A stretch of 20,619 nt of DNA from the IMG/VR virus record IMGVR_UViG_3300050026_000643, positions 1-20,619 of that record; one strand, written 5' to 3'. This DNA is from a virus. The notes beneath the pieces were generated by a model. It was not told the DNA's origin. It did no database searches and saw nothing but the letters and a program-made list of their open reading frames with translations. Of this stretch, positions 6,780 to 14,346 are shown piece after piece. How positions within the stretch are numbered: the first letter of the stretch is position 1; each line of letters starts with the position of its first letter. The position numbers were made by a program, and so were the translations under genes.

Positions 6780-7177
6780 ACATTCGCCCTCCTCACGACA
6801 AGATATGGGTCAAGCGCGATCAGCCTCTCAGCCGGGTAGGGCTTATATATCTTCCCGAATCCCATTGGTCAAATCAATGGTCAGGCGTCATCGTTGCCAT
6901 CGGCCCCGGTGAAGTGAACAAGCGTGGCGTATTCGTTCCTACTACCTTACGGGTTGAAGACCACGTCGTGGTTGATACGGGCCGAGCGGTAGAAACTACC
7001 TATGGCGATCCTCCAGAAGAGTACCTTGTGACCAGAGAGAAGGAAATCCTCGGTATCATTTCAGAAGGCGGCGTGGTCCATTCATGGCAGAACCAGCGCA
7101 GGCCGACGCGCCGGGAATGGGAAGAGACGATGAAGGACACCTTGAAGGGGCAGGTTCATAGGCCCGATCGCATATAA
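6776..7177 (+). CDS. GroES-like co-chaperonin, 133 aa
   Basis: The N-terminus MNIRPPHDKIWVKRDQ nearly copies the GroES start MNIRPLHDRVIVKR. It is followed by a mobile-loop-like segment (residues 18-35, with GLIYLPESHWSNQWSG) containing a hydrophobic stretch in the place of the GroEL-binding tripeptide. Then come the barrel strands SGVIVAIGPGEV (36-47), LRVEDHVVVDTGRAVET (58-74) and EYLVTREKEILGII (80-94). GroES is about 97 aa; this protein has a basic tail of about 35 residues. Phage T4 gp31 is the known case of a viral GroES needed to fold the coat protein. Its position just before scaffold and coat fits that role. ATG overlaps the previous stop. Confidence 0.85.
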   Translation: MNIRPPHDKIWVKRDQPLSRVGLIYLPESHWSNQWSGVIVAIGPGEVNKRGVFVPTTLRVEDHVVVDTGRAVETTYGDPPEEYLVTREKEILGIISEGGVVHSWQNQRRPTRREWEETMKDTLKGQVHRPDRI

Positions 7178-7338
7178 TGACAAAAACGTCGAATTGCGAA
7201 ATGTCACAATATTCTCTTGACAAAATAAAACAAACAGAGGATAGTATTGACATTATGGTGAAAGTCCCTAAAAAGGACGTAATCGACGCACTCAAAATGC
7301 TGGCAGCAGCAAAAAGAAAACTGGAGAGGCTCTTATGA
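7177..7338 (+). CDS. Small helical hypothetical protein, 53 aa
   Basis: ATG at 7177 overlaps the co-chaperonin stop (TAATG), which suggests coupled translation. A second in-frame ATG lies at 7201. There is no separate ribosome binding site. The C-terminal half (KKDVIDALKMLAAAKRKLERLL) should form an amphipathic, basic helix. No family is recognised, and it may not be a stable protein. Confidence 0.4.
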   Translation: MTKTSNCEMSQYSLDKIKQTEDSIDIMVKVPKKDVIDALKMLAAAKRKLERLL

Positions 7339-7528
7339 AATAACAATTAAAAACAACAGATAGAAGCACCCTACCGCCCCGCGGAAACACATAGGGGGCA
7401 CGCAAGGGCAGCACTCAGAAATGAGGCGCTGCCCTTTTCTTTTGCTAATGAACCGGCCCTTTTGGATACCCGGTTCAAATAAATGGAAACCTCCCCCGCA
7501 TAAGCGGACACGGAGCAGGAGAGCAAGC
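7339..7528 (+). other. Hairpin-rich leader upstream of scaffold gene
   Basis: This gene-free stretch contains the terminator at 7404-7443, a second perfect 7-bp inverted repeat (GAACCGG 7450-7456 and CCGGTTC 7470-7476) and a small CCGC-ATAA-GCGG hairpin near 7494-7505. Together these look like a structured 5' leader or a transcription punctuation point before the scaffold and coat genes. I see no convincing promoter after the terminator. Confidence 0.5.
7404..7443 (+). terminator. Intrinsic terminator before the scaffold gene
   Basis: AAGGGCAGC (7404-7412) pairs with GCTGCCCTT (7428-7436). Inside it, CTCA and TGAG pair around a GAAA tetraloop (7414-7425). The T-rich tail TTTTCTTTT follows at 7435-7443. 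It would end or attenuate the terminase-portal-chaperonin transcript. Confidence 0.8.
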
Positions 7529-8596
7529 ATGACTGAACGGAAGATTTACAGGAAGGTAGTAATCGACATATTCACCGGGGATACCCTTTTTGAGGATTCA
7601 TACCTCTACAAAGGCCCCATGGCGCTATGTGATGATGCCCCCGTGCCCGACGCACCTCAGAGCGACGATATTACTTCCGGCGATCCGGCCCCCGACACCA
7701 ATAGCCTTTCCGATAGCGGTGGGGAGCAGGACAGTCATGACGAATCACTGACGCAGGACGACGCGCCCCCACCTCCTCCACCCAAGCAGTACAAATACAA
7801 AGACCAGGATGAGGCGGAAAAGGCGTACAAAGAGCTTGAAAAGAAGCTCGGGCACCAAGGGACGGAGATAGGCACTCTCAAACAGGTCATCGAACGGCTT
7901 GCGATTCAGCAGCCAGGCGGGAATACTCCCCAGGATAAAAACCCGGAGACTCCCGTAATGGATGCTCCCCCGGTCAAGCCAAAAATCGAGGATTTTGACA
8001 ACATCGACAAGTTTGATGATGCGGTTGAGGCGTGGCGTTCAGATATGGTCGATTACCGCGTTGACCAGAAGCTCAAGGCTAAGGAAGCCCAGAGCCAGAC
8101 CCTTACGGTGCAAAAGAAGCAGCAGCAACAGAAGCAAGAGGTTATTGACTCCCATCGGCAGCGTATCGAAAGCGCCCTGAAGACCGATCCAGGTCTTCTG
8201 GATATCATTGACGATGGGAACCAAAAGATCAGCGATGCGATGTCGTGGGCAATCATGATGTCGGAACATGGCCCCAAGGCTATCCGATATCTCTATGAGC
8301 ACCCGGACGATGCGGAGAGAATATATAACCTCGCCCCAACGTATCGGCTTCCCGATGGGCGAATAGTTCCCGTACCGGGAAAATCGCACAATCCTATTCT
8401 GGCTTTTATGGAAATGGGAAAAATTGTTGAAAAGCTTACACATCAGCCCGAACCAAAACCGAAAAAAGCAAGCGATGCACCGGCCCCTCATACGCCTGTA
8501 GGCGGTAACAAAGGAACAGGGTCACATGACGATTTATCGTCTCTGGCCCGGTCCAACCCTGCGGAGTACCTGAGGAGAACGGGCACGATAGCTTAA
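7529..8596 (+). CDS. Scaffolding protein, 355 aa
   Basis: It directs coat assembly into procapsids and is then released or degraded. Support is its position directly before the coat gene and its composition. There is an N-terminal domain with FTGDTLFEDSYLYKGPMALCDD (about 15-36), an acidic, proline-rich disordered stretch (40-90) and a coiled coil (about 93-125 and again 175-215, with QKKQQQQKQE). The C-terminal part is rich in charged and proline residues, and an exposed helical end (DDLSSLARSNPAEYLRRTG) could bind coat. ATG at 7529 has AGGAG 9 bases upstream; the 36 extra codons further upstream would lie within the terminator and are not used. Confidence 0.8.
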   Translation: MTERKIYRKVVIDIFTGDTLFEDSYLYKGPMALCDDAPVPDAPQSDDITSGDPAPDTNSLSDSGGEQDSHDESLTQDDAPPPPPPKQYKYKDQDEAEKAYKELEKKLGHQGTEIGTLKQVIERLAIQQPGGNTPQDKNPETPVMDAPPVKPKIEDFDNIDKFDDAVEAWRSDMVDYRVDQKLKAKEAQSQTLTVQKKQQQQKQEVIDSHRQRIESALKTDPGLLDIIDDGNQKISDAMSWAIMMSEHGPKAIRYLYEHPDDAERIYNLAPTYRLPDGRIVPVPGKSHNPILAFMEMGKIVEKLTHQPEPKPKKASDAPAPHTPVGGNKGTGSHDDLSSLARSNPAEYLRRTGTIA

Positions 8597-8622
8597 CCCC
8601 AAAGCAATAAGGAGCAGAGGCA

Positions 8623-9903
8623 ATGCCCAATAAAACCCTAACCAACACCGAAGTTGCTGTGACGGCAATCGCTGTATTGCACAACAACTCTTACATGCTC
8701 AAAGTCATCGATAAGCAGCATTCCAAGGAATTTGGAAAGACAGGGGCTCAGATCGGGTCCACGTACAACATTAAGCGCCCGTGGAGGCCAGTCGTTTCAC
8801 GACAGACCGCGCTCGTCGTCCAGAACTTCGCGGAAGACTTGGTGCCCCTTACCTTGCAGTATCCTTACCAGGTGGGCCTAAATTTCACCGATGCAGAGCT
8901 TGCCTTGTCCATCCAGGACTTTCGCAAACAGGTTCTTGACCCGGCTCTTCCCGCAATGGCAACCGCGATAGACCTCGATGGCTTAGGGCTGTCCCTTAAC
9001 GGCTTCCGGCAGATCGGGACCCCCGGGACCCTTCTTGGAACCACTTCCGCAAGCGTTTTTACCGGCCCTACTGCGACCGGGACCATCGCTAACTATACAA
9101 GCCCCGCATGGCCTCTTTTTGCGGGTGCTTTGCTCGACGATCAGTCGGCCCCGAATGATGTCAGGAGGGAGATTATATGCTCTCCGTGGACCATGGCACA
9201 GACTGCCTCCGGTCTCTCAGGGCTTTACAACGATCAGAAGCTCCTGGCCGAACAGTTCAAAACCGGGATAGTCCCGAATGGGACTCTCGGATTCAACTGG
9301 GCGAAGGACCAGAACATCAGGAATATCACCTGCGGTAACCGCTCAGGTTCGCCTCTCGTTTTGGGCGCGTCTCAGGTGGGTTCCAACCTCGTCACAAACG
9401 GTTGGACCTCTGGGCAGGTGAACACGCTCAACCCCGGCGAGATCATCATGGTTCAGGGTATATACCACGTGAACCCCGAGAATCAGCAGGCCCTTACCAC
9501 CTACTACGCGACTTTCGTCGTGACCGCACTGTGTTCCAGCGACCTCAACGGCAACATGACCATTCCTATTTACCCGGCGATTACTCCGGCCGTTTCGTCT
9601 TCGGCATACGGCACGGTGAATGCGTCTCCGGCGAGCGGCGCGACCATCACGACTATGTCGGGGTCGAGCAACACGTCCTATCCCGTCAACGTCATTTTCC
9701 ATGGCGATGCTTTCACGATGGGAACGGCAGAGCTCGTCATGCCTTCCGGCATCGATTTTGCCGCCCGTGAAACCTATGACGGCGTGACGATCCTCATCAC
9801 GAGGGCTTACGACATCACGAACCTTCAATTCCCGGCTCGCTGCGACATCCTTGCGGGCTACTGTTGCACCAGACCTGAGCTGATTACAAGGGGGACGAAT
9901 TAG
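8623..9903 (+). CDS. P22-type major capsid (coat) protein, 426 aa
   Basis: The length is almost that of P22 coat gp5 (430 aa). The layout agrees with the HK97-fold P22 coat family: an N-terminal arm (MPNKTLTNTEVAVTAIAVL), the segment YNIKRPWRPV, a long helix region (TDAELALSIQDFRKQVLDPAL), an inserted beta domain (about 225-350, with SGQVNTLNPGEIIMVQGIY), and the C-terminal LQFPARCDILAGYCCTRPEL, which corresponds to the gp5 ending with ...RPE. A GGAG site lies 9 bases upstream of the ATG. The gene ends with three in-frame stops in a row (TAG TAG TGA, 9901-9909). Confidence 0.85.
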   Translation: MPNKTLTNTEVAVTAIAVLHNNSYMLKVIDKQHSKEFGKTGAQIGSTYNIKRPWRPVVSRQTALVVQNFAEDLVPLTLQYPYQVGLNFTDAELALSIQDFRKQVLDPALPAMATAIDLDGLGLSLNGFRQIGTPGTLLGTTSASVFTGPTATGTIANYTSPAWPLFAGALLDDQSAPNDVRREIICSPWTMAQTASGLSGLYNDQKLLAEQFKTGIVPNGTLGFNWAKDQNIRNITCGNRSGSPLVLGASQVGSNLVTNGWTSGQVNTLNPGEIIMVQGIYHVNPENQQALTTYYATFVVTALCSSDLNGNMTIPIYPAITPAVSSSAYGTVNASPASGATITTMSGSSNTSYPVNVIFHGDAFTMGTAELVMPSGIDFAARETYDGVTILITRAYDITNLQFPARCDILAGYCCTRPELITRGTN

Positions 9904-9971
9904 TAGTGAAATCAACGATTTTTGTGCTTAATCCCCTTTTGTGGAACAGCTAAAATCAAGGAGAACAGACC

Positions 9972-11729
9972 ATGATCAAGTTTCTAGATGACAATAACGG
10001 CGACGGGGTCATTCTTGGACAGAATGCATCTGCCAAGGTCGGCCTTTACGGGGGGCCCGCTATCCCCCAGAGATCTGTCCCGATGCAGGCGAGCATCCAA
10101 GGGCTCGGCGGGGCACAGCTTGTTACGCTTCAGTTTTCTTTGACTCCTACCGCCGTAACGGGCAACGCGATACTCGAGACGACCGTGGCAATAACCCCGA
10201 CTCTGGGGTCTTTTTGCGCCACTTCCGACTTCGTTCTTGCGGTGAGCAAGCCGACTCTTAGCGCGGGGTTAGGTGTTGCGGGCGTGAGAATATCCGCGGC
10301 AAACCAGATCGCTATCAACTTTGCGAACCCCACCGGCGCTCCCGTGACTCCCGGACAGGAGATTTATACGGCGGTCGTGGCTCAAGGGTTCCCGGTCGTC
10401 ACGCAGACCATTACCCCTCTCGCCGTCGCTTCCATGTCTTCGTTAGAGCAAATATTCACCATCCAGGGGTCAGGCGCAATAGGCACCGCCGTAATTAACG
10501 GATCGGGCCAGGTGGTCGGCGTTCAGATCACAGCAGGTGGCTCCGGCTATTTTTATCCTCCTGCGGTTACGTTCGCGGGCGGGCCGCCTCTTGGTTCGAT
10601 CAACTCCGCAATCGTTGGGTCGGGTCCTGGCGCGGCAGGCATCATCGGCGGCTCACCGTTCTCGTCCGCAATCGTTGGGTCGGGTAATGTGTCCGGTACG
10701 GCAGTGGGCCTCGATAGCCCGGCTGCGACGTCTCAGTATCCCTATGGCTCGGGCGCGACTGGAATAGGCGTTGTGTCGGGTGGTGCAGTAGTGGGCGTTG
10801 TCATGACGGCCTTTGGCTCCGGCTACCAGGCTTCACCCGCTGTCACGTTCGTGGGAGGTAACACGTTCTCTCCCGGCATGATAGCTCACGTCAACAAGCC
10901 TTCGGCGACTGCGGGCCTCGGTATCGGCAATGTGCGCGTCGTCGGTCCTTACCAGATCGGCGTAGAGTACATCAATGACACCGTGTCTACGATCACCCCG
11001 CCTACTGAAGTATACCGTTTTCTCGTTACCAACGAGTTACCGGCGGTCAACAACATCCTTCAGTACGTGTGGACAGCGGCTACCCCGATCATGGGCCTCC
11101 TCGGAGCGCTGACGGGTACGACATTGGAAATGCCGGTAACTATTTCCGGCATCCTCGCCAACGACTTGATAGCGGGAGGTGCGTCAAAACCTTCCGCACA
11201 GACCGGCATAAGCCCGGGCAGCGTAAGAATAGCGGCGGCATCGCTCATCCAGGTACAGCTCATCGGCACTGGCTGCGCGACCATCACGGCGGGAGAGTAT
11301 TGGAACATCCCCGTATGGAGACAGCAGCCTGCCGCGCCGTCCAACCTTTTGTACCCGTATCTCAGTTTTACTTCGCAGGCGGCAGCATCCACGACCACGG
11401 AAATATCCGTATCCGTTGTGGGCGTCCCTGCCAACAGCATGGTATATGTCAACAAGCCGTCCATGACCTCGGGGCTTGCACTTACCAACTCTCGCGTGAC
11501 CGGGCTTAACAGCGTGGCATTGCAGTTTCATAACACCACGTCAGCCGCGATCACGATTCCTTCGGAAGTGTACACGGTTGAGTGCTTCAACACCCCGGTG
11601 CCGGCGGCCGGGGTCAATGCCCTTTCCTACCACATTCAGGCGATAAACCCGACCTTCAATGCTATTGTGGACCTCGGCAACGAGCTTCGGGACTCTCTCG
11701 ACGTTTTTAACCAGATCAAAGGCGATTAA
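9972..11729 (+). CDS. Repetitive virion-surface protein candidate (decoration or head fibre), 585 aa
   Basis: The gene follows the coat gene, with AAGGAG 9 to 10 bases before the ATG, and ends in a terminator, so it is probably made in quantity. The protein is rich in G, A, S, T and V and contains four copies of a beta-sandwich-like module, marked by K-P-S/T...G-L/I....R and a closing E-V/I-Y. The KP pairs are at residues 93, 309, 406 and 495. Between modules 1 and 2 lie two copies of a GSGY...P.VTF.GG element (189-204 and 282-296), seen in phage fibres, and a 20-residue duplication around SAIVGSG. A helical end (LGNELRDSLDVFNQIKGD) may be an anchor or oligomerisation segment. Its Ser/Thr-rich surface makes it the best candidate acceptor for the cassette downstream; this is inference. 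Confidence 0.6.
   Translation: MIKFLDDNNGDGVILGQNASAKVGLYGGPAIPQRSVPMQASIQGLGGAQLVTLQFSLTPTAVTGNAILETTVAITPTLGSFCATSDFVLAVSKPTLSAGLGVAGVRISAANQIAINFANPTGAPVTPGQEIYTAVVAQGFPVVTQTITPLAVASMSSLEQIFTIQGSGAIGTAVINGSGQVVGVQITAGGSGYFYPPAVTFAGGPPLGSINSAIVGSGPGAAGIIGGSPFSSAIVGSGNVSGTAVGLDSPAATSQYPYGSGATGIGVVSGGAVVGVVMTAFGSGYQASPAVTFVGGNTFSPGMIAHVNKPSATAGLGIGNVRVVGPYQIGVEYINDTVSTITPPTEVYRFLVTNELPAVNNILQYVWTAATPIMGLLGALTGTTLEMPVTISGILANDLIAGGASKPSAQTGISPGSVRIAAASLIQVQLIGTGCATITAGEYWNIPVWRQQPAAPSNLLYPYLSFTSQAAASTTTEISVSVVGVPANSMVYVNKPSMTSGLALTNSRVTGLNSVALQFHNTTSAAITIPSEVYTVECFNTPVPAAGVNALSYHIQAINPTFNAIVDLGNELRDSLDVFNQIKGD
10605..10685 (+). repeat. 21-bp direct repeat, 60-bp period, inside the surface protein gene
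   Basis: A 21-base sequence beginning TCCGCAATCGTTGGG occurs at 10605-10625 and again, identically, at 10665-10685. The period of 60 bases keeps the frame and encodes SAIVGSG twice. This looks like a recent internal duplication that could expand or contract by recombination. Confidence 0.85.
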
Positions 11730-11735
11730 CACACA

Positions 11736-11763
11736 GGGGGCCGGCAAGTCCGGCCCCTTTTTC
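11736..11763 (+). terminator. Intrinsic terminator after the surface protein gene
   Basis: GGGGCCGG (11737-11744), loop CAAGT and CCGGCCCC (11750-11757) form a perfect GC stem followed by TTTTT. It separates the capsid genes from the glycan cassette, which begins only 33 bases later without a visible promoter, so the cassette is probably expressed by read-through at a lower level. Confidence 0.88.
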
Positions 11764-11795
11764 TAAAAACACCTTCAGGGGGAGGTTATAAAAGA

Positions 11796-12752
11796 ATGAG
11801 CAAGGATAAGCCTACGATTGGACTTGCGATTATCGCCAAGGACGAAGAGGCGGTCATCAAAGGATGTATCGATTCATGCCGGGGAGTTGACGAAGTCTCA
11901 GTCGTCGATACCGGCAGTACGGACAGAACCGTCGATATTGCTAAAGAGTGCGGGGCCATAGTTTCGGAGGGAGAATTCAACTGGCCCAATCCTCCCGATT
12001 ATTCCGGGATTGACTTCTCGGCGGCACGTAACAGGTCTCTCGACCTTCTCTCAACCGATTGGTTCATTTTCCTTGACGCGGACGAGCGGCTTGACAAGGG
12101 ATGTATCTGGAACATCAAGGCGCGGCTATCACGACTCGATCCAAAGATAGATACGCTTCTCGTCACCATGTACTCAGACAAGGGCGATACCTTCTGGCGC
12201 GAAAAAGTCATGAAGAGAAAACCAGAGCTACGTTTTGTGGGCCGAGTGCATGAAGGCATGGCCGATGAGTTCATGTGGGGAGAATATGCCGACAACATCA
12301 AAATAAAGTATGAACCAAGGGGGAACTCTGCACGCAATTATGCGATCCTACGGGAAGAAATAGCCCTCGACCCGGACAACATGCGACTACAATACCTCAT
12401 GGGCCGGGAAGAGTTTTGTTGGGGCAACTGTCCTTCGGCAATCTATTGGCTCGAAAGATATTTTCGGACATATGATCGCTCAGGTAAGAACCACCCTATG
12501 CGCTCGGCAGACGCGCTTTTCACCCTTTCCATGTGCCATGCTCGAATGAATGACATCAGGAAGGCAAAACAGTACGCTGGACAGTGCCTCACGGTTAACC
12601 CCGATTTCAGGGAAGCTGCACAGGTTCTCGCGGATATCGCCCATTTCGAGCAAAACGGGCTTGCCCATAGCCGATGGCTTGAGATGGTAAAAGGCGCACA
12701 AAATCGGGGTTTATGCTTTCAAAAGCGGTCTTTTTCTCAGGTGACCGCATAA
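11796..12752 (+). CDS. GT2 glycosyltransferase with TPR-like C-terminus (SunS-like), 318 aa
   Basis: The N-terminal half is a GT-A fold: GLAIIAKDEEAVIKGCIDS (9-27), VVDTGSTDRTVDIAKECGA (36-54), the metal-binding LDADE (93-97) and FVGRVHE (147-153). From about residue 179 to 285 the chain is helical with TPR-like spacing (ALDPDNMRLQYLMGREEFCWG, then SADALFTLSMCHARMNDIRKA, then CLTVNPDFREAAQVLADI). A GT-A domain fused to TPR helices is the layout of SunS, which puts sugar on a peptide cysteine, and of related protein or polysaccharide transferases, so a polypeptide acceptor is possible. Donor and acceptor are not determined. A GGGGGAGG site lies about 11 bases upstream. The stop overlaps the next ATG (TAATG). 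Confidence 0.82.
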   Translation: MSKDKPTIGLAIIAKDEEAVIKGCIDSCRGVDEVSVVDTGSTDRTVDIAKECGAIVSEGEFNWPNPPDYSGIDFSAARNRSLDLLSTDWFIFLDADERLDKGCIWNIKARLSRLDPKIDTLLVTMYSDKGDTFWREKVMKRKPELRFVGRVHEGMADEFMWGEYADNIKIKYEPRGNSARNYAILREEIALDPDNMRLQYLMGREEFCWGNCPSAIYWLERYFRTYDRSGKNHPMRSADALFTLSMCHARMNDIRKAKQYAGQCLTVNPDFREAAQVLADIAHFEQNGLAHSRWLEMVKGAQNRGLCFQKRSFSQVTA

Positions 12753-13387
12753 TGGATGCGCGAAAGTTCTATTCCGACAAACACCGTTTTTCTCTGATGC
12801 TCTCAGGAACAAAAAAGCGTCATTACATGGGTGAGGATTACCCTATTCTTAACGAAGACGAAAAACAGGATTTCGACCATCACTATATCTACCACACGGC
12901 ATGGGCGGCGCAGATACTCGCCAGAACCAAGCCACGCCGTCATGTCGATATAGGATCGTCTCTTTACTTCGCAGGGATAGTATCAGCCTTTATACCGATG
13001 GAACATTACGATTACCGGAAGCCCGATCTTACCCTTGATGGTCTTACCGTGGGTCATGCCGACCTGATGGCCCTACCTTTTCAGGACAACAGCGTCGAAT
13101 CGTTGTCCTGTATGCATGTGGTTGAACATTGTGGGCTTGGCCGCTATGGAGACCCCCTCGACCCCGATGGAGATCTGAAAGCAATGGAGGAGCTTTCTCG
13201 GGTGCTCGCTCCTGGCGGCCAACTCCTTTTCGTTGCGCCGATAGGAATACCTGCAATATGGTTCAACGCTCATCGTGTGTATACCGAAGGTCAGATCATA
13301 GACGCTTTTGATGGGCTGTATCTGAAAATAGGTGCAGAGCCAACACCAGGGTGCGGATGCTTTTGCTTTGGAAAGGCGGCAGCATGA
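12752..13387 (+). CDS. DUF268-type SAM methyltransferase-like protein, 211 aa
   Basis: A Rossmann-like start RRHVDIGSS (62-70) is followed by [20 protein letters not shown] (101-120) and a long conserved stretch [20 protein letters not shown] (121-140), then [18 protein letters not shown] (148-165) and FNAHRVYT (171-178). I recognise the [15 protein letters not shown] and FNAHR pattern as DUF268, found in surface-polysaccharide clusters and classed with methyltransferases. A sugar or glycan methylation role is inferred. ATG at 12752 overlaps the preceding stop and has AGGTG 8 bases upstream, so I prefer it to the in-frame ATG at 12713. The C-terminal GCGCFCFG is cysteine-rich. Confidence 0.75.
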   Translation: MDARKFYSDKHRFSLMLSGTKKRHYMGEDYPILNEDEKQDFDHHYIYHTAWAAQILARTKPRRHVDIGSSLYFAGIVSAFIPMEHYDYRKPDLTLDGLTVGHADLMALPFQDNSVESLSCMHVVEHCGLGRYGDPLDPDGDLKAMEELSRVLAPGGQLLFVAPIGIPAIWFNAHRVYTEGQIIDAFDGLYLKIGAEPTPGCGCFCFGKAAA

Positions 13388-14346
13388 AGGCTCTGGTAAT
13401 CGGGGCTACAGGGCAGGATGGTTCCTATCTTACCGAACTTCTCCTTTCCAAGGGCTACATTGTTCATGCGATGATTCGTCGGTCTTCCGTCATCAACACG
13501 GAGCGGATTGACCACCTTTACGATAATCCAAACCTTCACCGTCATTATGGTGACGTGGCCGACATGGGGTCCATGCTCGACCTCGTCTATAACGTGCAGC
13601 CGGACGAAATATACAACCTCGCTGCCATGTCGCACGTTCGCCTTTCCTTCGATATGCCGGAATATACAGGGGACGTAACCGGCCTTGGCGTCACTCGGTT
13701 ACTTGAAGCGGTAAAAAGGTCGGGCATAAAGACTCGGGTCTACCAGGCCAGTTCATCAGAGCTTTTCGGGTGCCAACCTCCCACCCAAAGCGAGTTAACC
13801 CCCTTTATGCCCGCCTCACCATACGGGTGTGCTAAATTGTACGCTCATTGGATGGCAGTCAACTATCGCAAGGCCTATGGGATGCATGTGTCTTGTGGCA
13901 TATTGTTCAACCATGAATCACCCAGGAGAGGCGAAGTCTTCGTGTCTCGTAAAATAGCGAAGGGATTAGCGGCCATAGTAAAAGGCGAACAGGACAAGTT
14001 GATACTCGGTAACCTCGATGCCTACCGCGATTGGGGGTATGCCCCCGATTTCGTCGAAATGATGTGGCGAATGATGCAAGAGGACAAGCCGGACGATTAT
14101 GTGGTCGGAACGGGGGAAAGCCATTCCGTCTATGAATTTTTGACGACCGCGGCACACTACGTTGGAATAGATGGAAGGGACCTGGGGGCCTTGGTCGAAG
14201 TGGGAGATAAGAGGTATATACGCCCCATAGAAGTAGATCATCTCCGGGCAGATGCAAAGAAGGCCCGCGAAAGGCTCGGATGGGAGCCTAAAACTACCTT
14301 CAACGAACTCGTCAAGATCATGATTGATGCGGAGATGGCGTCATGA
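13384..14346 (+). CDS. gmd: GDP-mannose 4,6-dehydratase, 320 aa
   Basis: This NADP-dependent SDR enzyme turns GDP-D-mannose into GDP-4-keto-6-deoxy-D-mannose, the precursor of GDP-fucose, GDP-rhamnose and related sugars. Seen are the nucleotide-binding [10 protein letters not shown] (7-16), the family segment [17 protein letters not shown] (30-46), the catalytic SSSELFG (123-129, with E126), SPYGCAK (145-151, Y147 and K151), [16 protein letters not shown] (176-191) and [21 protein letters not shown]. Every catalytic element is present, so it should be active. The length is at the short end of the family (about 325-370). ATG at 13384 overlaps the previous stop, with AAGG about 8 bases upstream. 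No GDP-fucose synthase (WcaG-like reductase/epimerase) follows. Confidence 0.93.
   Translation: MKALVIGATGQDGSYLTELLLSKGYIVHAMIRRSSVINTERIDHLYDNPNLHRHYGDVADMGSMLDLVYNVQPDEIYNLAAMSHVRLSFDMPEYTGDVTGLGVTRLLEAVKRSGIKTRVYQASSSELFGCQPPTQSELTPFMPASPYGCAKLYAHWMAVNYRKAYGMHVSCGILFNHESPRRGEVFVSRKIAKGLAAIVKGEQDKLILGNLDAYRDWGYAPDFVEMMWRMMQEDKPDDYVVGTGESHSVYEFLTTAAHYVGIDGRDLGALVEVGDKRYIRPIEVDHLRADAKKARERLGWEPKTTFNELVKIMIDAEMAS

Noticed and set aside
1843-7205. A 14-base sequence (GACATTTCGCAATT, 1843-1856) recurs inverted at 7192-7205, in both cases upstream of a TCTTGAC.
   Set aside because: In a window of this size about one exact 14-base inverted match is expected by chance, and the second copy lies inside a small reading frame, so a shared operator is not supported.
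7421-7528. Upstream ATG of the scaffold frame.
   Set aside because: It would start inside the terminator hairpin and adds a basic, unlikely leader; the ATG at 7529 has a proper AGGAG site.
9343-9915. Long minus-strand frame (190 aa) opposite the coat gene.
   Set aside because: The coat frame is strongly supported by family pattern and length; the opposite frame is Arg/His-rich as expected for a shadow of GC-rich coding DNA.
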